Assembly: GCF_028877475.1 (NCBI RefSeq)
Contig: NZ_CP113527.1
Span: 3,031,501 to 3,095,500 of the forward strand
From: Lysinibacillus irui
Lineage (GTDB): Bacteria; Bacillota; Bacilli; Bacillales_A; Planococcaceae
Reading direction: 5' to 3'
DNA length: 64,000 nt
This document shows, piece by piece, positions 36,549 through 45,663 of this stretch. Under the pieces are notes generated by a model. That model saw only the letters and a program-made list of their open reading frames with translations. It was not told the DNA's origin and did not search any database. The position numbers and the translations under genes were made by a program. Every line of letters starts with the position of its first letter. Position 1 is the first letter of the stretch.

Positions 36549-37903
36549 TAATCCTGCCCTCCATTGTTCGTCAGTAACTGTAAAAATGCCTCTTGTTCCT
36601 CTTTCACTCGATCTAATACTTTCTGCACGTCTGTATATTTCGTCACGGTGATGGTCGTTTGCATATTCATGGATTCATGATCAGCTACAATGGACTGTCC
36701 TGTTAAGGCAAAATCTAAATGTCCATTAAATCCAATAAAGCCTAGAGCTCCACCAAAATTGGACCTTTTTTTAATAGATCGTGCTATCTGTTCATTTGGA
36801 AATCCCACAGTCGAAAATGTTGGCAATGTTGCTGCTAATACGTCAAGCGCATGAAGCATAGGTAAAAGCTGCCCCTCCACCGTTGATGTCATATGCAATG
36901 CCTGTTTCGATTCCTCAATACGCATGGCATCAATAATTTGAACAGAGTCTCTGAAGCAAACAGACTGTAAATCTTGTTGAACTGTACGAACAAGAAGCGC
37001 ATGTGATTTTCTAATGGCCGAATGATCGTATAATTTGCGCTCATTTTCTAGGTCTTCACTTTTTGTCTCCCCTCCTGGATATGTCCCCTCCATAGGTGTT
37101 GCAATGACTTTATCTCCTTTGACACGTATCAGACTTTCAGGGGAAGTTCCTAATACAACATAATCATCGAATTCTATATAATACATATAGGCTGCTGGCT
37201 TCATTTTACGTAGCTGTCGGTATAAGGTAAACGCATGCCCCTGAAAGTTTGCTACATATTGCTTGGGCAGTACAACCCGTGAGATATCATTAGTTAAACT
37301 TTCTTGTATTGTCTGTAAATCTTTTGCGAATTGTACATAGGACATCCTCTCGAGTCCATGATACCGAGAAGTTGCTTCATCACTTACATGTCCGTTTAAC
37401 AATTGTTGTGCCAATTCTTCTAAACTAGGTTGTTGTTTTTCCGCATCAATATTTGTATGAATTAATGTCACTTCATCGGTTAGATGATCAAACACAATAA
37501 TTGTTTCATACACATGAAAATGGGCCTCAAGCATTTCTACTTGATTGTCGTTGAACACCTTTGTTCCACTATGACCTATAAAACCAACAGCCCCTCCAGA
37601 GAATGGAAATTGTGTCGTATTGGTAATGCGTGGCATTAGTCGTTTAAGTAGGACAAAGAGGTTTCCTTTATGCACATATGTTTTTCCAGTTTCATGGGAA
37701 ATCTCCTGAATTTCTTGGCCCATTCCTTTATAAGTCTTTCTTGGATTCGCTCCAATAAATGAAAATCTTCCTGCTCCCTCATGCTGGGAGGAGCTCTCCA
37801 GCAAAAATTTATGTGTACCCTGTAACCGTCTAAAAATCAAAATAGGTGTTAAAGAATCGCCATTAATGGTTTTCATTTTTGTCCTAGAACTCATTGTTTG
37901 CAT
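36548..37903 (-). CDS. trpE: TrpE-like (chorismate-utilising fold) protein lacking catalytic residues
   Basis: 451-aa open frame at the TrpE position. The N-terminal half is recognisable: LTPILIFRRLQGTHKFLLES contains the tryptophan-binding LLES motif, followed by FSFIGANP and GGAVGF. In the C-terminal half only traces remain: SPESLIRV is kept, but the metal/chorismate block usually written AEHxMLVDLxRNDxGRV reads KSHALLVRTVQQDLQSV (about residues 300-316), GTxxGAPK reads STVGFPNEQ, the IRT motif after the glycine-rich strand reads LTGQS, and the GAGIVADSxPxxEYEE block is gone. Hydrophobic spacing is preserved without stops or shifts. It is either a recent non-functional paralogue or a pseudoenzyme, for example a tryptophan or chorismate sensor. 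AAAGGAG precedes the ATG. Confidence 0.85.
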   Translation of the reverse strand: MQTMSSRTKMKTINGDSLTPILIFRRLQGTHKFLLESSSQHEGAGRFSFIGANPRKTYKGMGQEIQEISHETGKTYVHKGNLFVLLKRLMPRITNTTQFPFSGGAVGFIGHSGTKVFNDNQVEMLEAHFHVYETIIVFDHLTDEVTLIHTNIDAEKQQPSLEELAQQLLNGHVSDEATSRYHGLERMSYVQFAKDLQTIQESLTNDISRVVLPKQYVANFQGHAFTLYRQLRKMKPAAYMYYIEFDDYVVLGTSPESLIRVKGDKVIATPMEGTYPGGETKSEDLENERKLYDHSAIRKSHALLVRTVQQDLQSVCFRDSVQIIDAMRIEESKQALHMTSTVEGQLLPMLHALDVLAATLPTFSTVGFPNEQIARSIKKRSNFGGALGFIGFNGHLDFALTGQSIVADHESMNMQTTITVTKYTDVQKVLDRVKEEQEAFLQLLTNNGGQD

Positions 37904-37963
37904 AGCTATTAAACTCCTTTTTAAAGATTCTTTTTCACTGTTTAGTCGAATGCTGAATCAAAT

Positions 37964-38317
37964 AAAAAAGCCCTCTGCAAAAAGGATTAATCCTAATTGC
38001 AGAGGACGATCATGACCGCGTTGCCACCTCATATTAGAGCATTTGCTCTCACCTTTGTGCTTTCCAGCTCTGTTTTACATATGGAAAAGCACCCCTATAA
38101 CGTGGGGAATCACGTTCGCTGTTTATTAGCGACTCTCATAAGTCCATTCACATAAGCTGTAAATCAGTTTACACCAACCACTGACTCTCTACATTACAGG
38201 ACTTATGTTACTACTCTTATTCAACAATTTCTCAGCTATTCTCATCTAAACTCAGCTCATCTGTTCTTAGGCTGACCTCGCTCCCGAAGCCTTCTACCTG
38301 ATCCGAACAAAAAGTTA
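37964..38317 (-). promoter_or_regulatory. Tryptophan-specific T-box riboswitch of the trp operon
   Basis: The T-box AGGTGGCAACGCGG is at 38016-38029 on the minus strand. The terminator pairs CCTCTGCAA with TTGCAGAGG (37972-38003), with a T run at 37965-37970. Stem I carries the classical AGAGAGTCAGTGGTTGG segment, and the specifier loop GTGAATGGA places the Trp codon TGG just before the closing helix (about 38143). Transcription of the biosynthetic genes would rise when tRNA-Trp is uncharged. Bacillus subtilis uses the TRAP protein here instead. Confidence 0.93.
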
Positions 38318-38323
38318 GCCTTA

Positions 38324-38352
38324 ATTCTATGCCAAAGCAATATAATTGTCAA
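38324..38352 (-). promoter_or_regulatory. Sigma-A promoter of the trp operon
   Basis: TTGACA (38347-38352) and TAGAAT (38324-38329) on the minus strand, 17-bp spacer, at the 5' end of the T-box leader. Confidence 0.83.
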
Positions 38353-38554
38353 TAAATTCTGAAGAAAAAGTGGTGATACATGCTTTTTGAGTAGACCTTT
38401 ATAGTGGGTATATTCTCCTTTTAAATACCCTTTAATAGGGAAGTTGATTTCCTACTATTGAATATTTTCTTAGTATTGACCATGTAAATATATCAAGTTA
38501 TAGTAATTTCAGAACATTATTTTTTCCATATAATTAAAGAAAGTAGGAACGTAT

Positions 38555-40243
38555 ATGACCGTTCGCAAAAAACTAAATCTTGGCTTTATTTCTTTAACAT
38601 GTTTACTTTTCATTTCAAGCATCCTATCATTTCTTCAATTTAAAACAACACAAAATGATTTAGAGGAAGTCTTGAATCATCGTATTGTTCAAATTCAATT
38701 AACCGAGAAAATACAGCAAGAACTTGCATCTCAAGGATTGTTTTTACGGTCTTATATTTTAAATAATAAGGATGAAACTGCTAAAGCCAACTTAGAGCGC
38801 TATGAAAAGCTATTACCTGAAACCGTAAAAGAACTATCTACCATTGTCCGCTCTGATTATACGAAAAACATTATGCAGCAAATCACAGAATTGCAAAATG
38901 AATTATTAGCAAATTCAGCAAAAGCACAGCAAGCGTTTAATAACGGTAAAACGGATTTGGCACTTACATACATAAATGTCGATGTTACAAAATACAATAA
39001 GGAAATTTTTAAGCTAACGAAAGACTTATTAGAATATCATGATCAACAGCTTCAAAAGGTTGATCGTGATGTTAATCAAACCGTTTCTAGCGCAATAATT
39101 ATTGCCATTAGCCTCCTCATTGCTAGTGTAGTAATCGGTTTATATTTTATGTACTTTATTAAAAATAGCATTGTTATGCCACTTCGGAAGGTCATAAATG
39201 CAGCAGATACATTAGCGCAAGGAGATTTAACGATTGCTGAGCTTAACCATCAAGCAAAGGATGAGATTGGCACACTAGCAAATGCAGTCAATTCATTAAA
39301 ACAAAATCTCGCTGGATTGATGACAAACATTCAAGATAGTGCATCCCATCTATCAGCTGTCTCTGAAGAGCTTTCAGCTAGTACAGAGGAAGTGACGGCA
39401 ACATCGGATGATATTGCCCAAAGAATTCAAGAAAACGCAACACATATCAATTCATCTGCTAGTGCTTCACAGCAAAGTGCGGTAGCTATGGATGAAACGG
39501 CCGCTGGTGTCCAACGCATTGCGGAAGCAACGCAAAGCCTCCATCAAAATGCAGAAAGTATGACGAAACTTGCCCATACAGGTGGAGCAACTATTTCAAC
39601 AGCGAAAGACCAAATGGATAGGATTTCAGAGGCTACTACAGAGATTGCTCAATTAACTCAAAAATTAAGTAAGCAATCTGAAGAAATCGGTCAAATTACA
39701 ACAGTCATCACAGCCATATCAGAACAAACCAATTTACTAGCACTCAATGCTGCTATTGAAGCTGCAAGAGCTGGTGAGCATGGTAAAGGGTTTGCAGTGG
39801 TAGCTGATGAAGTGCGTAAACTGGCTGAGGAATCGAATCAATCTGCCAATCAAATCGTTGCTATTACAAAAGAAATTCTGACAGATACACGCAATGTTGC
39901 AGCTGCGGTTGATAACGGCTTAGCATCTGTAAAGGATGGCGTAGTTAAAATTCATGAGGCTGGAGATGCATTTTACTCTATTACTTCAGCCGTTGCAGCC
40001 TTTACCGAGCAAATTGAAGAAATTTCTGCTACATCAGAAGAAATTTCAGCAAGTGCCGAGCAGGTCTCGGCGTCTGTCACGGAAATAGCCAATGTCTCGA
40101 ATCTGTCAGCAAGCAATTCACAATTGATTGCAGAATCTGTAGACGAGCAGGTTGCAACAATGCAGCAAGTAAATGCTGTTGCGGAGGAATTAAGCCAAAA
40201 TGCGCAACAGCTCCAAGAATTACTTCAACAATTTAAATTATAA
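38555..40243 (+). CDS. Methyl-accepting chemotaxis protein
   Basis: 562-aa membrane chemoreceptor. Transmembrane helix 1 is at about residues 8-28, an extracytoplasmic four-helix-bundle sensor spans about 30-182, helix 2 is at about 183-203, and a HAMP domain follows ([19 protein letters not shown]). The signalling hairpin tip [36 protein letters not shown] (near residues 388-423) is perfectly conserved, so it should couple to CheA/CheW. The ligand is unknown; it does not look like a Cache domain. No sigma-D promoter was found. A weak AGGAA ribosome site precedes the ATG. Confidence 0.92.
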   Translation: MTVRKKLNLGFISLTCLLFISSILSFLQFKTTQNDLEEVLNHRIVQIQLTEKIQQELASQGLFLRSYILNNKDETAKANLERYEKLLPETVKELSTIVRSDYTKNIMQQITELQNELLANSAKAQQAFNNGKTDLALTYINVDVTKYNKEIFKLTKDLLEYHDQQLQKVDRDVNQTVSSAIIIAISLLIASVVIGLYFMYFIKNSIVMPLRKVINAADTLAQGDLTIAELNHQAKDEIGTLANAVNSLKQNLAGLMTNIQDSASHLSAVSEELSASTEEVTATSDDIAQRIQENATHINSSASASQQSAVAMDETAAGVQRIAEATQSLHQNAESMTKLAHTGGATISTAKDQMDRISEATTEIAQLTQKLSKQSEEIGQITTVITAISEQTNLLALNAAIEAARAGEHGKGFAVVADEVRKLAEESNQSANQIVAITKEILTDTRNVAAAVDNGLASVKDGVVKIHEAGDAFYSITSAVAAFTEQIEEISATSEEISASAEQVSASVTEIANVSNLSASNSQLIAESVDEQVATMQQVNAVAEELSQNAQQLQELLQQFKL

Positions 40244-40252
40244 ACATATACG

Positions 40253-40290
40253 AAAATCTGCTACCTTTTAAAAAGGTAGCAGATTTTTTT
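40253..40290 (+). terminator. Terminator after the chemoreceptor gene
   Basis: AAAATCTGCTACCTTT (40253-40268) and AAAGGTAGCAGATTTT (40272-40287) arms, then T run. Confidence 0.9.
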
Positions 40291-40345
40291 GCATAGAAAA
40301 AGCAGAGAATAGAAACTAAATTGTTTTCTATTCCCTGCTCACTAC

Positions 40346-42613
40346 TTATACAACAGGTTCGTCTGTACCCCATTGTTTTTTCTCTTTTTTGTGTAGCTGT
40401 CCATCTGATTTTTTCATTTCACGAATTTTTAATGAATACCAAATTTGAGCTGCAATACAGATTGATGAATACATACCTGTAATTAAACCGATTAATAACG
40501 CGATAGAGAAGTTTTGAATAGATGGTGCACCAAAAATTAATAGGGACACAACGACGATAATAACTGTTAACACAGTATTAACAGAACGTCCCATTGTTTG
40601 ACGGAGCGATTTATTCACAATATTCGCCAATACTTCACGGTCAGTAATCGTGTCATATTGATCTAAGTTTTCACGCATACGGTCAAAGGTAACGATCGTA
40701 TCATTAATGGAGTAACCAACAATCGTTAACACAGCCGCAATGAACGTTATATCCACTTCTAAACGCATGAAGCTAAAGACAGCAACGATGAGGAATACGT
40801 CATGCAGTAGTGACACAATTGCGCCAATACCCATGCGCCATTCAAAGCGAATTGCCACATAAATAATAATCCCTATTGCTGCAAGGGCTAATGCTTTAAT
40901 GGCATTTTTCACAAGTTCCTTACCTACTGTAGGTGAAACAGTACTTACAGTTGGTTTATGGCCATATTTCTCCGTTGTTTCTTTTTGGAATTTCAAAATA
41001 TCCGCTTGTGATAAATCAGTTTTATATCGTACAACTGCAGAATTGCTCTTTTCTCCTGAAAGAACAATATCGTCAGAAGGAAAACCGATACTATCTACAT
41101 ATTTTTCAACTTCCTCTTTTGTCAACGATTGTTCTGCCTCAATTTGAACACGTGTTCCGCTCGAGAAATCGATACCTAGGTTTAGACGGAAAATACCCAG
41201 AACGACTAGACCTGCCACTAAAATAGCTAATGAGAATGTATAGAATTTCTTACGGTTGTGAACAAAGTCAAAGCGATCAAATTTCGTTGATAAATCTAAT
41301 GTACCAATGTTTTCATCCAGACTATGCTGTTTGGACTTCGCAATTCCAAACCATGCTGAACTGTTGAAATAGCCACTGTTAACAAGTAGACCTAATAGGA
41401 CACGTGAGCCCCATACCGCTGTTAAGAAGCTTAACAAGATACTAATGATTAATGTTGTTGCAAATCCTTTTACAGAGCTTGTCCCGAAATAGAAAAGAAC
41501 ACCTGCTGCTAATAATGTAGTCAACTGTGCATCGACAATGGCCGATAATGATTGTTTAGAACCAAGCTGGAAGGCTTGTTTCACAGAATAACCTACACGC
41601 AGCTCTTCCCGAATACGTTCTGCCGCTAAAATATTAGCGTCTACTGCCATCCCGATCCCAAGGACAATGGCTGCAATACCTGGCAGCGTTAATACTGCAT
41701 TAATCCAATCAAATACCACCAATACTAGGAATGTGAAAATAGCTAATGTGATGATGGAAATAAAGCCAGGTAAACGATAGTAGAATAACATGAACAAGAA
41801 GATGATTACTACCCCGATAATACCTGCTAAAATAGTACTTTTCAGTGCTTCATCACCGAATTGTGCACCAACAGATGTTGAATAAATTTCATCAAGCTTC
41901 ACAGGTAATGCCCCTGCATTTAAAATACCTGCTAAATTTTTTGTTTCATCAACAGAGAAGTTACCGCTAATCATAACGTCTGTTGTATTTAATGTTTGAT
42001 TAACTGTTGCAGCCGATGCATAGCGAGGCTTCGCTTTTTGTGACTCAGCTTTATAGGAGTCAACACCCTCTTCAAAGTCTAACCATACAACCAGTAAATT
42101 TTGGCCTGCAGGTTTCGCCGCAATTTTACTTGTGATATCAGCAAATTTTTTCGCATCTTTTAATTTAAGCGATACAATTGGACGATTTTGTTGGTCAAAG
42201 GAAGCACTTGCTCCATTTTCCTTTAAATCATCTCCATCTAGTAATAAATTGTCATCCACATCGCGGAATGTTAAATTCGCAGACGTAGACAATAACTTAC
42301 GTGCAGACTCTTGGTCCTCAACACCTGCTAACTGCACACGAATACGATTTTCTCCCTCAACCTGAATGCTTGGTTCACTTACCCCAATCGCATTGACACG
42401 GTTGCCTAGAGCTGTTGCCGTAGCTGTTACAATTTCCGGTGTGATTTTTTGTCCTTCTTTTAATTCATTCACCTCATAAAGCACCTCAAACCCGCCCTGT
42501 AAATCAAGACCAAGCTTAATGTCCTTTAAGACGCCGTTTACAGTCGTACTAATACCTGCTGCCAATAGCACGATAATCAGTAGGAATGCAACTATACGAC
42601 TTTTTAGTTTCAT
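40346..42613 (-). CDS. secDF: Fused protein-export membrane protein SecDF
   Basis: 755-aa RND-type protein with twelve membrane segments, fusing SecD (residues 1 to about 425) and SecF. It uses the proton gradient to help SecYEG release exported proteins. SecD signatures are LGLDLQGGFEVLYEV near residue 36 and AVDANILAAERIREELR; SecF signatures are LGIDFSSGTRVQIEA and SINDTIVTFDRMREN. Start is ATG 42613 with GGAGG eight bases upstream. The leader contains a hairpin and a possible very short ORF. Confidence 0.95.
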   Translation of the reverse strand: MKLKSRIVAFLLIIVLLAAGISTTVNGVLKDIKLGLDLQGGFEVLYEVNELKEGQKITPEIVTATATALGNRVNAIGVSEPSIQVEGENRIRVQLAGVEDQESARKLLSTSANLTFRDVDDNLLLDGDDLKENGASASFDQQNRPIVSLKLKDAKKFADITSKIAAKPAGQNLLVVWLDFEEGVDSYKAESQKAKPRYASAATVNQTLNTTDVMISGNFSVDETKNLAGILNAGALPVKLDEIYSTSVGAQFGDEALKSTILAGIIGVVIIFLFMLFYYRLPGFISIITLAIFTFLVLVVFDWINAVLTLPGIAAIVLGIGMAVDANILAAERIREELRVGYSVKQAFQLGSKQSLSAIVDAQLTTLLAAGVLFYFGTSSVKGFATTLIISILLSFLTAVWGSRVLLGLLVNSGYFNSSAWFGIAKSKQHSLDENIGTLDLSTKFDRFDFVHNRKKFYTFSLAILVAGLVVLGIFRLNLGIDFSSGTRVQIEAEQSLTKEEVEKYVDSIGFPSDDIVLSGEKSNSAVVRYKTDLSQADILKFQKETTEKYGHKPTVSTVSPTVGKELVKNAIKALALAAIGIIIYVAIRFEWRMGIGAIVSLLHDVFLIVAVFSFMRLEVDITFIAAVLTIVGYSINDTIVTFDRMRENLDQYDTITDREVLANIVNKSLRQTMGRSVNTVLTVIIVVVSLLIFGAPSIQNFSIALLIGLITGMYSSICIAAQIWYSLKIREMKKSDGQLHKKEKKQWGTDEPVV

Positions 42614-42634
42614 CAATAAATCCTCCTCGAATTG

Positions 42635-42655
42635 GTGTAAGGGCTGTCCTTACAC
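42635..42655 (-). promoter_or_regulatory. Hairpin just upstream of the secDF ribosome site
   Basis: GTGTAAGG (42635-42642) and CCTTACAC (42648-42655), 5-nt loop, extendable by a TTGG/CCAA pairing with a bulge. No T run follows, so it is not a standard terminator. It ends about seven bases from the Shine-Dalgarno sequence. Confidence 0.5.
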
Positions 42656-42706
42656 GCCAAACAAGTAACTTGCAAACCTTTTGAAACGTTTAATCCTCCT
42701 TTTCAT
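42650..42706 (-). CDS. Possible 18-codon leader ORF upstream of secDF (low support)
   Basis: An ATG-to-TAA frame encodes a very basic 18-residue peptide (begins MKRRIKRFKRF, ends YLFGV). Its stop codon lies within the hairpin that precedes secDF. There is no Shine-Dalgarno site before the ATG, although a strong AAGGAGG lies inside the frame. It may be a translated leader or chance. The rest of 42617-42853 shows nothing else. Confidence 0.2.
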   Translation of the reverse strand: MKRRIKRFKRFASYLFGV

Positions 42707-42853
42707 CTAGAATTGTGTTACCTTGCTTCAAAAAGGTTGCATACTTATTTCAATCGTTCATAACGCGCAAGTTTTTCTTTGTATTATTAGGTACTAGCCT
42801 CCAAGCTTAAGTAAAGCTAAAAAAGACTTATGTAAGTAAGAACTTATTCAAAA

Positions 42854-42896
42854 TAAAAAAAGCGCAACACACTTATTATGAAACAGGTTGCGCTTG
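42854..42896 (-). terminator. Terminator after comN
   Basis: AAGCGCAAC (42860-42868) and GTTGCGCTT (42887-42895) arms; long T run on the minus strand. Confidence 0.87.
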
Positions 42897-42955
42897 GTGT
42901 CAATTCAACACATTAAGGATTCTATGAATTGTTGTAAAATTTGACACATCATTGA

Positions 42956-43264
42956 TTACGTTTTGACTGGACCAAGCAGTAATTGCAATTCTTCATTATT
43001 GACTTCTTCAAACCAATTATTACTTTGTAAAAACTCTACTTGATTAAATGAGACGATATCAGATGGTGATACCGCAAAAATAGTAGAAATAACTTCATGT
43101 AACCGTAGCTGTTCAACCTTCTTTTTACGCCATTTTTTTTCAACACAGTAACGCCAAAGTTCTTCCGCTGTAATGGCATCATATTGATAATACTTAAACT
43201 CTGCTATCTTACTATCAATTGCCGGACGAATTTTTTCAAATAGCTGCTCATACTGCATACTCAT
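42956..43264 (-). CDS. comN: Post-transcriptional regulator ComN
   Basis: 102-aa small cytosolic protein. In Bacillus subtilis ComN acts post-transcriptionally on the comE competence operon. The core ITAEELWRYCVEKKWRKKK and the ISTIFAVSPSDIVSFNQVEFL segment match the family, and the position between secDF and spoVB is conserved. GGAGATG lies ten bases before the ATG. It is divergent from spoVB and has its own terminator. Confidence 0.85.
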   Translation of the reverse strand: MSMQYEQLFEKIRPAIDSKIAEFKYYQYDAITAEELWRYCVEKKWRKKKVEQLRLHEVISTIFAVSPSDIVSFNQVEFLQSNNWFEEVNNEELQLLLGPVKT

Positions 43265-43357
43265 TTTGAATCATCTCCAATCAAAGTCGTAACGTAAGAC
43301 ATGCTTGCATACAAATAGTGTAAATGAATTTTTGCGGCTTGAGAAGGGACGGATGGC

Positions 43358-44875
43358 ATGAGTTCTTTTGTACGGGGTACATTATTTTTAATGTTTGTCA
43401 TTTTTTTATCTAAACTTTTTGGCTTCTTTTATAGAATGCAATTTATGCGTATTGCTGGTGAAGAGGCAGTCGGCATTTATATGACCGTCTATCCTGCATT
43501 TATTTTCTTCATCTCACTCATTCAACTTGGACTACCTATTGCAGTTGCTAAAATCGTAGCAGAATTACTAGCAAAAAATAAACGTGAAAGCATATTTGGT
43601 GTCATGCGTACTGCCATTCTTTGGTCATTTATTGGCATGATTGTATTTATGCCACTCGTTGCACTCACAATACCATATATTTCGACGACGCTATTACATA
43701 ATGAACAGACTACATTTACGCTATGGATTGCTCTCTTTGCAGTACCTGTATCAGTTGGATCTGGTTTATTACGTGCTTATTTACAAGGTGTAGCTAAAAT
43801 TACCCCAACAGCTTGGGCACAAATGATTGAGCAAGTTGTTCGTATTAGCTTTATTACACTAATGCTTCCTTATGTGGCCAACTTTAATAATGCTGCTGTG
43901 ACAGCTGCGGCAGCAATGGGGATTACTCTTCTTGCGGAAGTTGTAGCCTTCCTTTATTTATGGCTGCATTATATCGTCTCCAAAAAGAGATTATTAACAC
44001 GTAAAACTAAAATCGAAGGGTATCCTGCGTCTCCAATGCTTCGGATAGCGCTACCCTCCGCAGGCAGTAAGCTGTTTGGATCGTTCACTTGGTTTTTGGA
44101 ACCGATTATCTTTTTAAAAGCTTTAACTGTGGCCGGCCTAACAGCATCGGCAGCCACAATTCTTTACGGTGTCATCTCAGGTGTTTTGGTGCCATTACTG
44201 CTATTCCCTGCGTTTGTGTCAACAGCATTATCGATTGTCCTCATTCCTGCTGTTAGTGATGCTGTTGCTCGTCAACATATACCACTACTACAGGAGCGAA
44301 TTTCGGTCTCACTAAGATTATCTTCCTTAGTAGGCTGCTTTGCAGCTACGTATTTCTTTGTCCATGGTGATGAATTGGCTATGAAGCTCTTCCATTTAGA
44401 AGAAAATCGTGGGTACGTAAAAATTTTAGCACCTATTTTTTATTTTTATTATATTCAAAGCCCACTGCATTCCATTTTGCAGGCGATTGGAGAAGCTCGA
44501 GCGGCTATGATGAACTCCATCTATGGTGGACTGGGTAAACTATTTGTAATGTTTGTACTTGCCTCACAACCTGGTATACAGGAAAAAGGCGCCGTTGTAG
44601 CAATTGGCTTTGGTGTTTTATTAACATCCTTCTTGCACATCGCAACTGTTAGACAAAGAAAAAATTTACGTGCTGGCTTTAGGATGTTCATCGTACCATA
44701 TAGTTGCTTTATTGCCGTATGCGTAGCACAGTATTTCCTTATCCCAATATTGTCCTTACCATTTATTTTGAGTAGCTGTGTTACATTATTTTTACTTTTT
44801 ACTTTTTTATTAGTGAGCAACCAGCTACGGATAACAGATTTCCGCTACATCCGAAAATTAGCAAAAAAAGTTTAA
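43358..44875 (+). CDS. spoVB: Stage V sporulation protein B-type polysaccharide flippase
   Basis: 505-aa multidrug/oligosaccharidyl-lipid/polysaccharide-superfamily membrane protein with about 14 helices, needed for spore cortex formation; SpoVB is thought to flip lipid II-type precursors in the mother cell. The N-terminus FVRGTLFLMFVIFLSKLFGFFYRM and the segment PSAGSKLFGSFTWFLEPIIF match SpoVB. AAGGG lies about nine bases before the ATG. Its stop overlaps that of the convergent yrbG by four bases. Close paralogues (Ytg/YkvU type) exist, but the neighbourhood favours SpoVB. Confidence 0.9.
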   Translation: MSSFVRGTLFLMFVIFLSKLFGFFYRMQFMRIAGEEAVGIYMTVYPAFIFFISLIQLGLPIAVAKIVAELLAKNKRESIFGVMRTAILWSFIGMIVFMPLVALTIPYISTTLLHNEQTTFTLWIALFAVPVSVGSGLLRAYLQGVAKITPTAWAQMIEQVVRISFITLMLPYVANFNNAAVTAAAAMGITLLAEVVAFLYLWLHYIVSKKRLLTRKTKIEGYPASPMLRIALPSAGSKLFGSFTWFLEPIIFLKALTVAGLTASAATILYGVISGVLVPLLLFPAFVSTALSIVLIPAVSDAVARQHIPLLQERISVSLRLSSLVGCFAATYFFVHGDELAMKLFHLEENRGYVKILAPIFYFYYIQSPLHSILQAIGEARAAMMNSIYGGLGKLFVMFVLASQPGIQEKGAVVAIGFGVLLTSFLHIATVRQRKNLRAGFRMFIVPYSCFIAVCVAQYFLIPILSLPFILSSCVTLFLLFTFLLVSNQLRITDFRYIRKLAKKV

Positions 44876-45507
44876 GTTTCTTTTAATTGGATGTGTAACT
44901 TATTGTCTTCCCAAATACAAAAAAATACAGTTTCACTATCTGTAATATTATTTTTAGCTAGCTCACCCTTTAACCATTCAACATCTTTATGCATAGTGAA
45001 TAAATGTCTTTCCTGAATATCACCGTCAATTATCAGTGGATACACGAATGATTTTTCATCTTTTTTGTAGACCGAAAGATTGCCTGAAGGCTCTAAATAC
45101 GCAAATGCAACATCTGTCACAGAGGCAATTCCATTTTCTCGTAATTGCTGACATAAATCATCTAAATTATAGCGGTGTTTTCGCATTTCACTCTCTAAAA
45201 TAACACCGTCCTTTATTAATAAAGCTGGATCACCATCGACTAAGTCACGAATTCTCTTGAACTTTAACGATAAAAAGGCACTTAATATTTGAATAAAAAG
45301 CAAGATGATAATAGGTAGAATGGCATTAAAAAGAGGATTTTTATAATCATCTAGCGCAAAAGCAGCCACCTCTGCAATTAAAACAAAGACAACCAAATCA
45401 ATGACTGATAATTCTCCTACTTCTCGTTTGCCCATCAATCGAAAAACAATGATGATAAACACATATAAAAAACAAGTTCTAAAAATAATATGGAAATACT
45501 CTTCCAT
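44872..45507 (-). CDS. yrbG: DUF421/DUF1657-type membrane protein YrbG (YetF family)
   Basis: 211-aa protein with three N-terminal helices (about residues 5-80: CFLYVFIIIVFRLMGKREVGELSVIDLVVFVLIAEVA region) and a cytosolic domain that carries PALLIKDGVIL and the DLCQQLRENGIASVTDVAFAYLEPSG signature. YetF-type proteins are associated with spores and germination in Bacilli; the molecular role is unknown. It lies next to spoVB as in Bacillus subtilis. GGGGGTG precedes the ATG. Confidence 0.88.
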   Translation of the reverse strand: MEEYFHIIFRTCFLYVFIIIVFRLMGKREVGELSVIDLVVFVLIAEVAAFALDDYKNPLFNAILPIIILLFIQILSAFLSLKFKRIRDLVDGDPALLIKDGVILESEMRKHRYNLDDLCQQLRENGIASVTDVAFAYLEPSGNLSVYKKDEKSFVYPLIIDGDIQERHLFTMHKDVEWLKGELAKNNITDSETVFFCIWEDNKLHIQLKET

Positions 45508-45663
45508 AGAAACACCCCCATACTATCAAGGTGACCTTACTCATTGTTTTTTATACAGGTTTATAGTCCGATGTCACTGAAAAAAGTGATTTGCAACGAA
45601 TAGTCCTTAAAAGAAGGTAAACAATATAAAGAGCCAAATACTTAAAACAAACAAGGTGAGAAC

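Noticed and set aside
42635-42655. Terminator upstream of secDF
   Set aside because: The hairpin is followed by purine-rich ribosome-site sequence rather than a T run, so it is listed as a regulatory hairpin.
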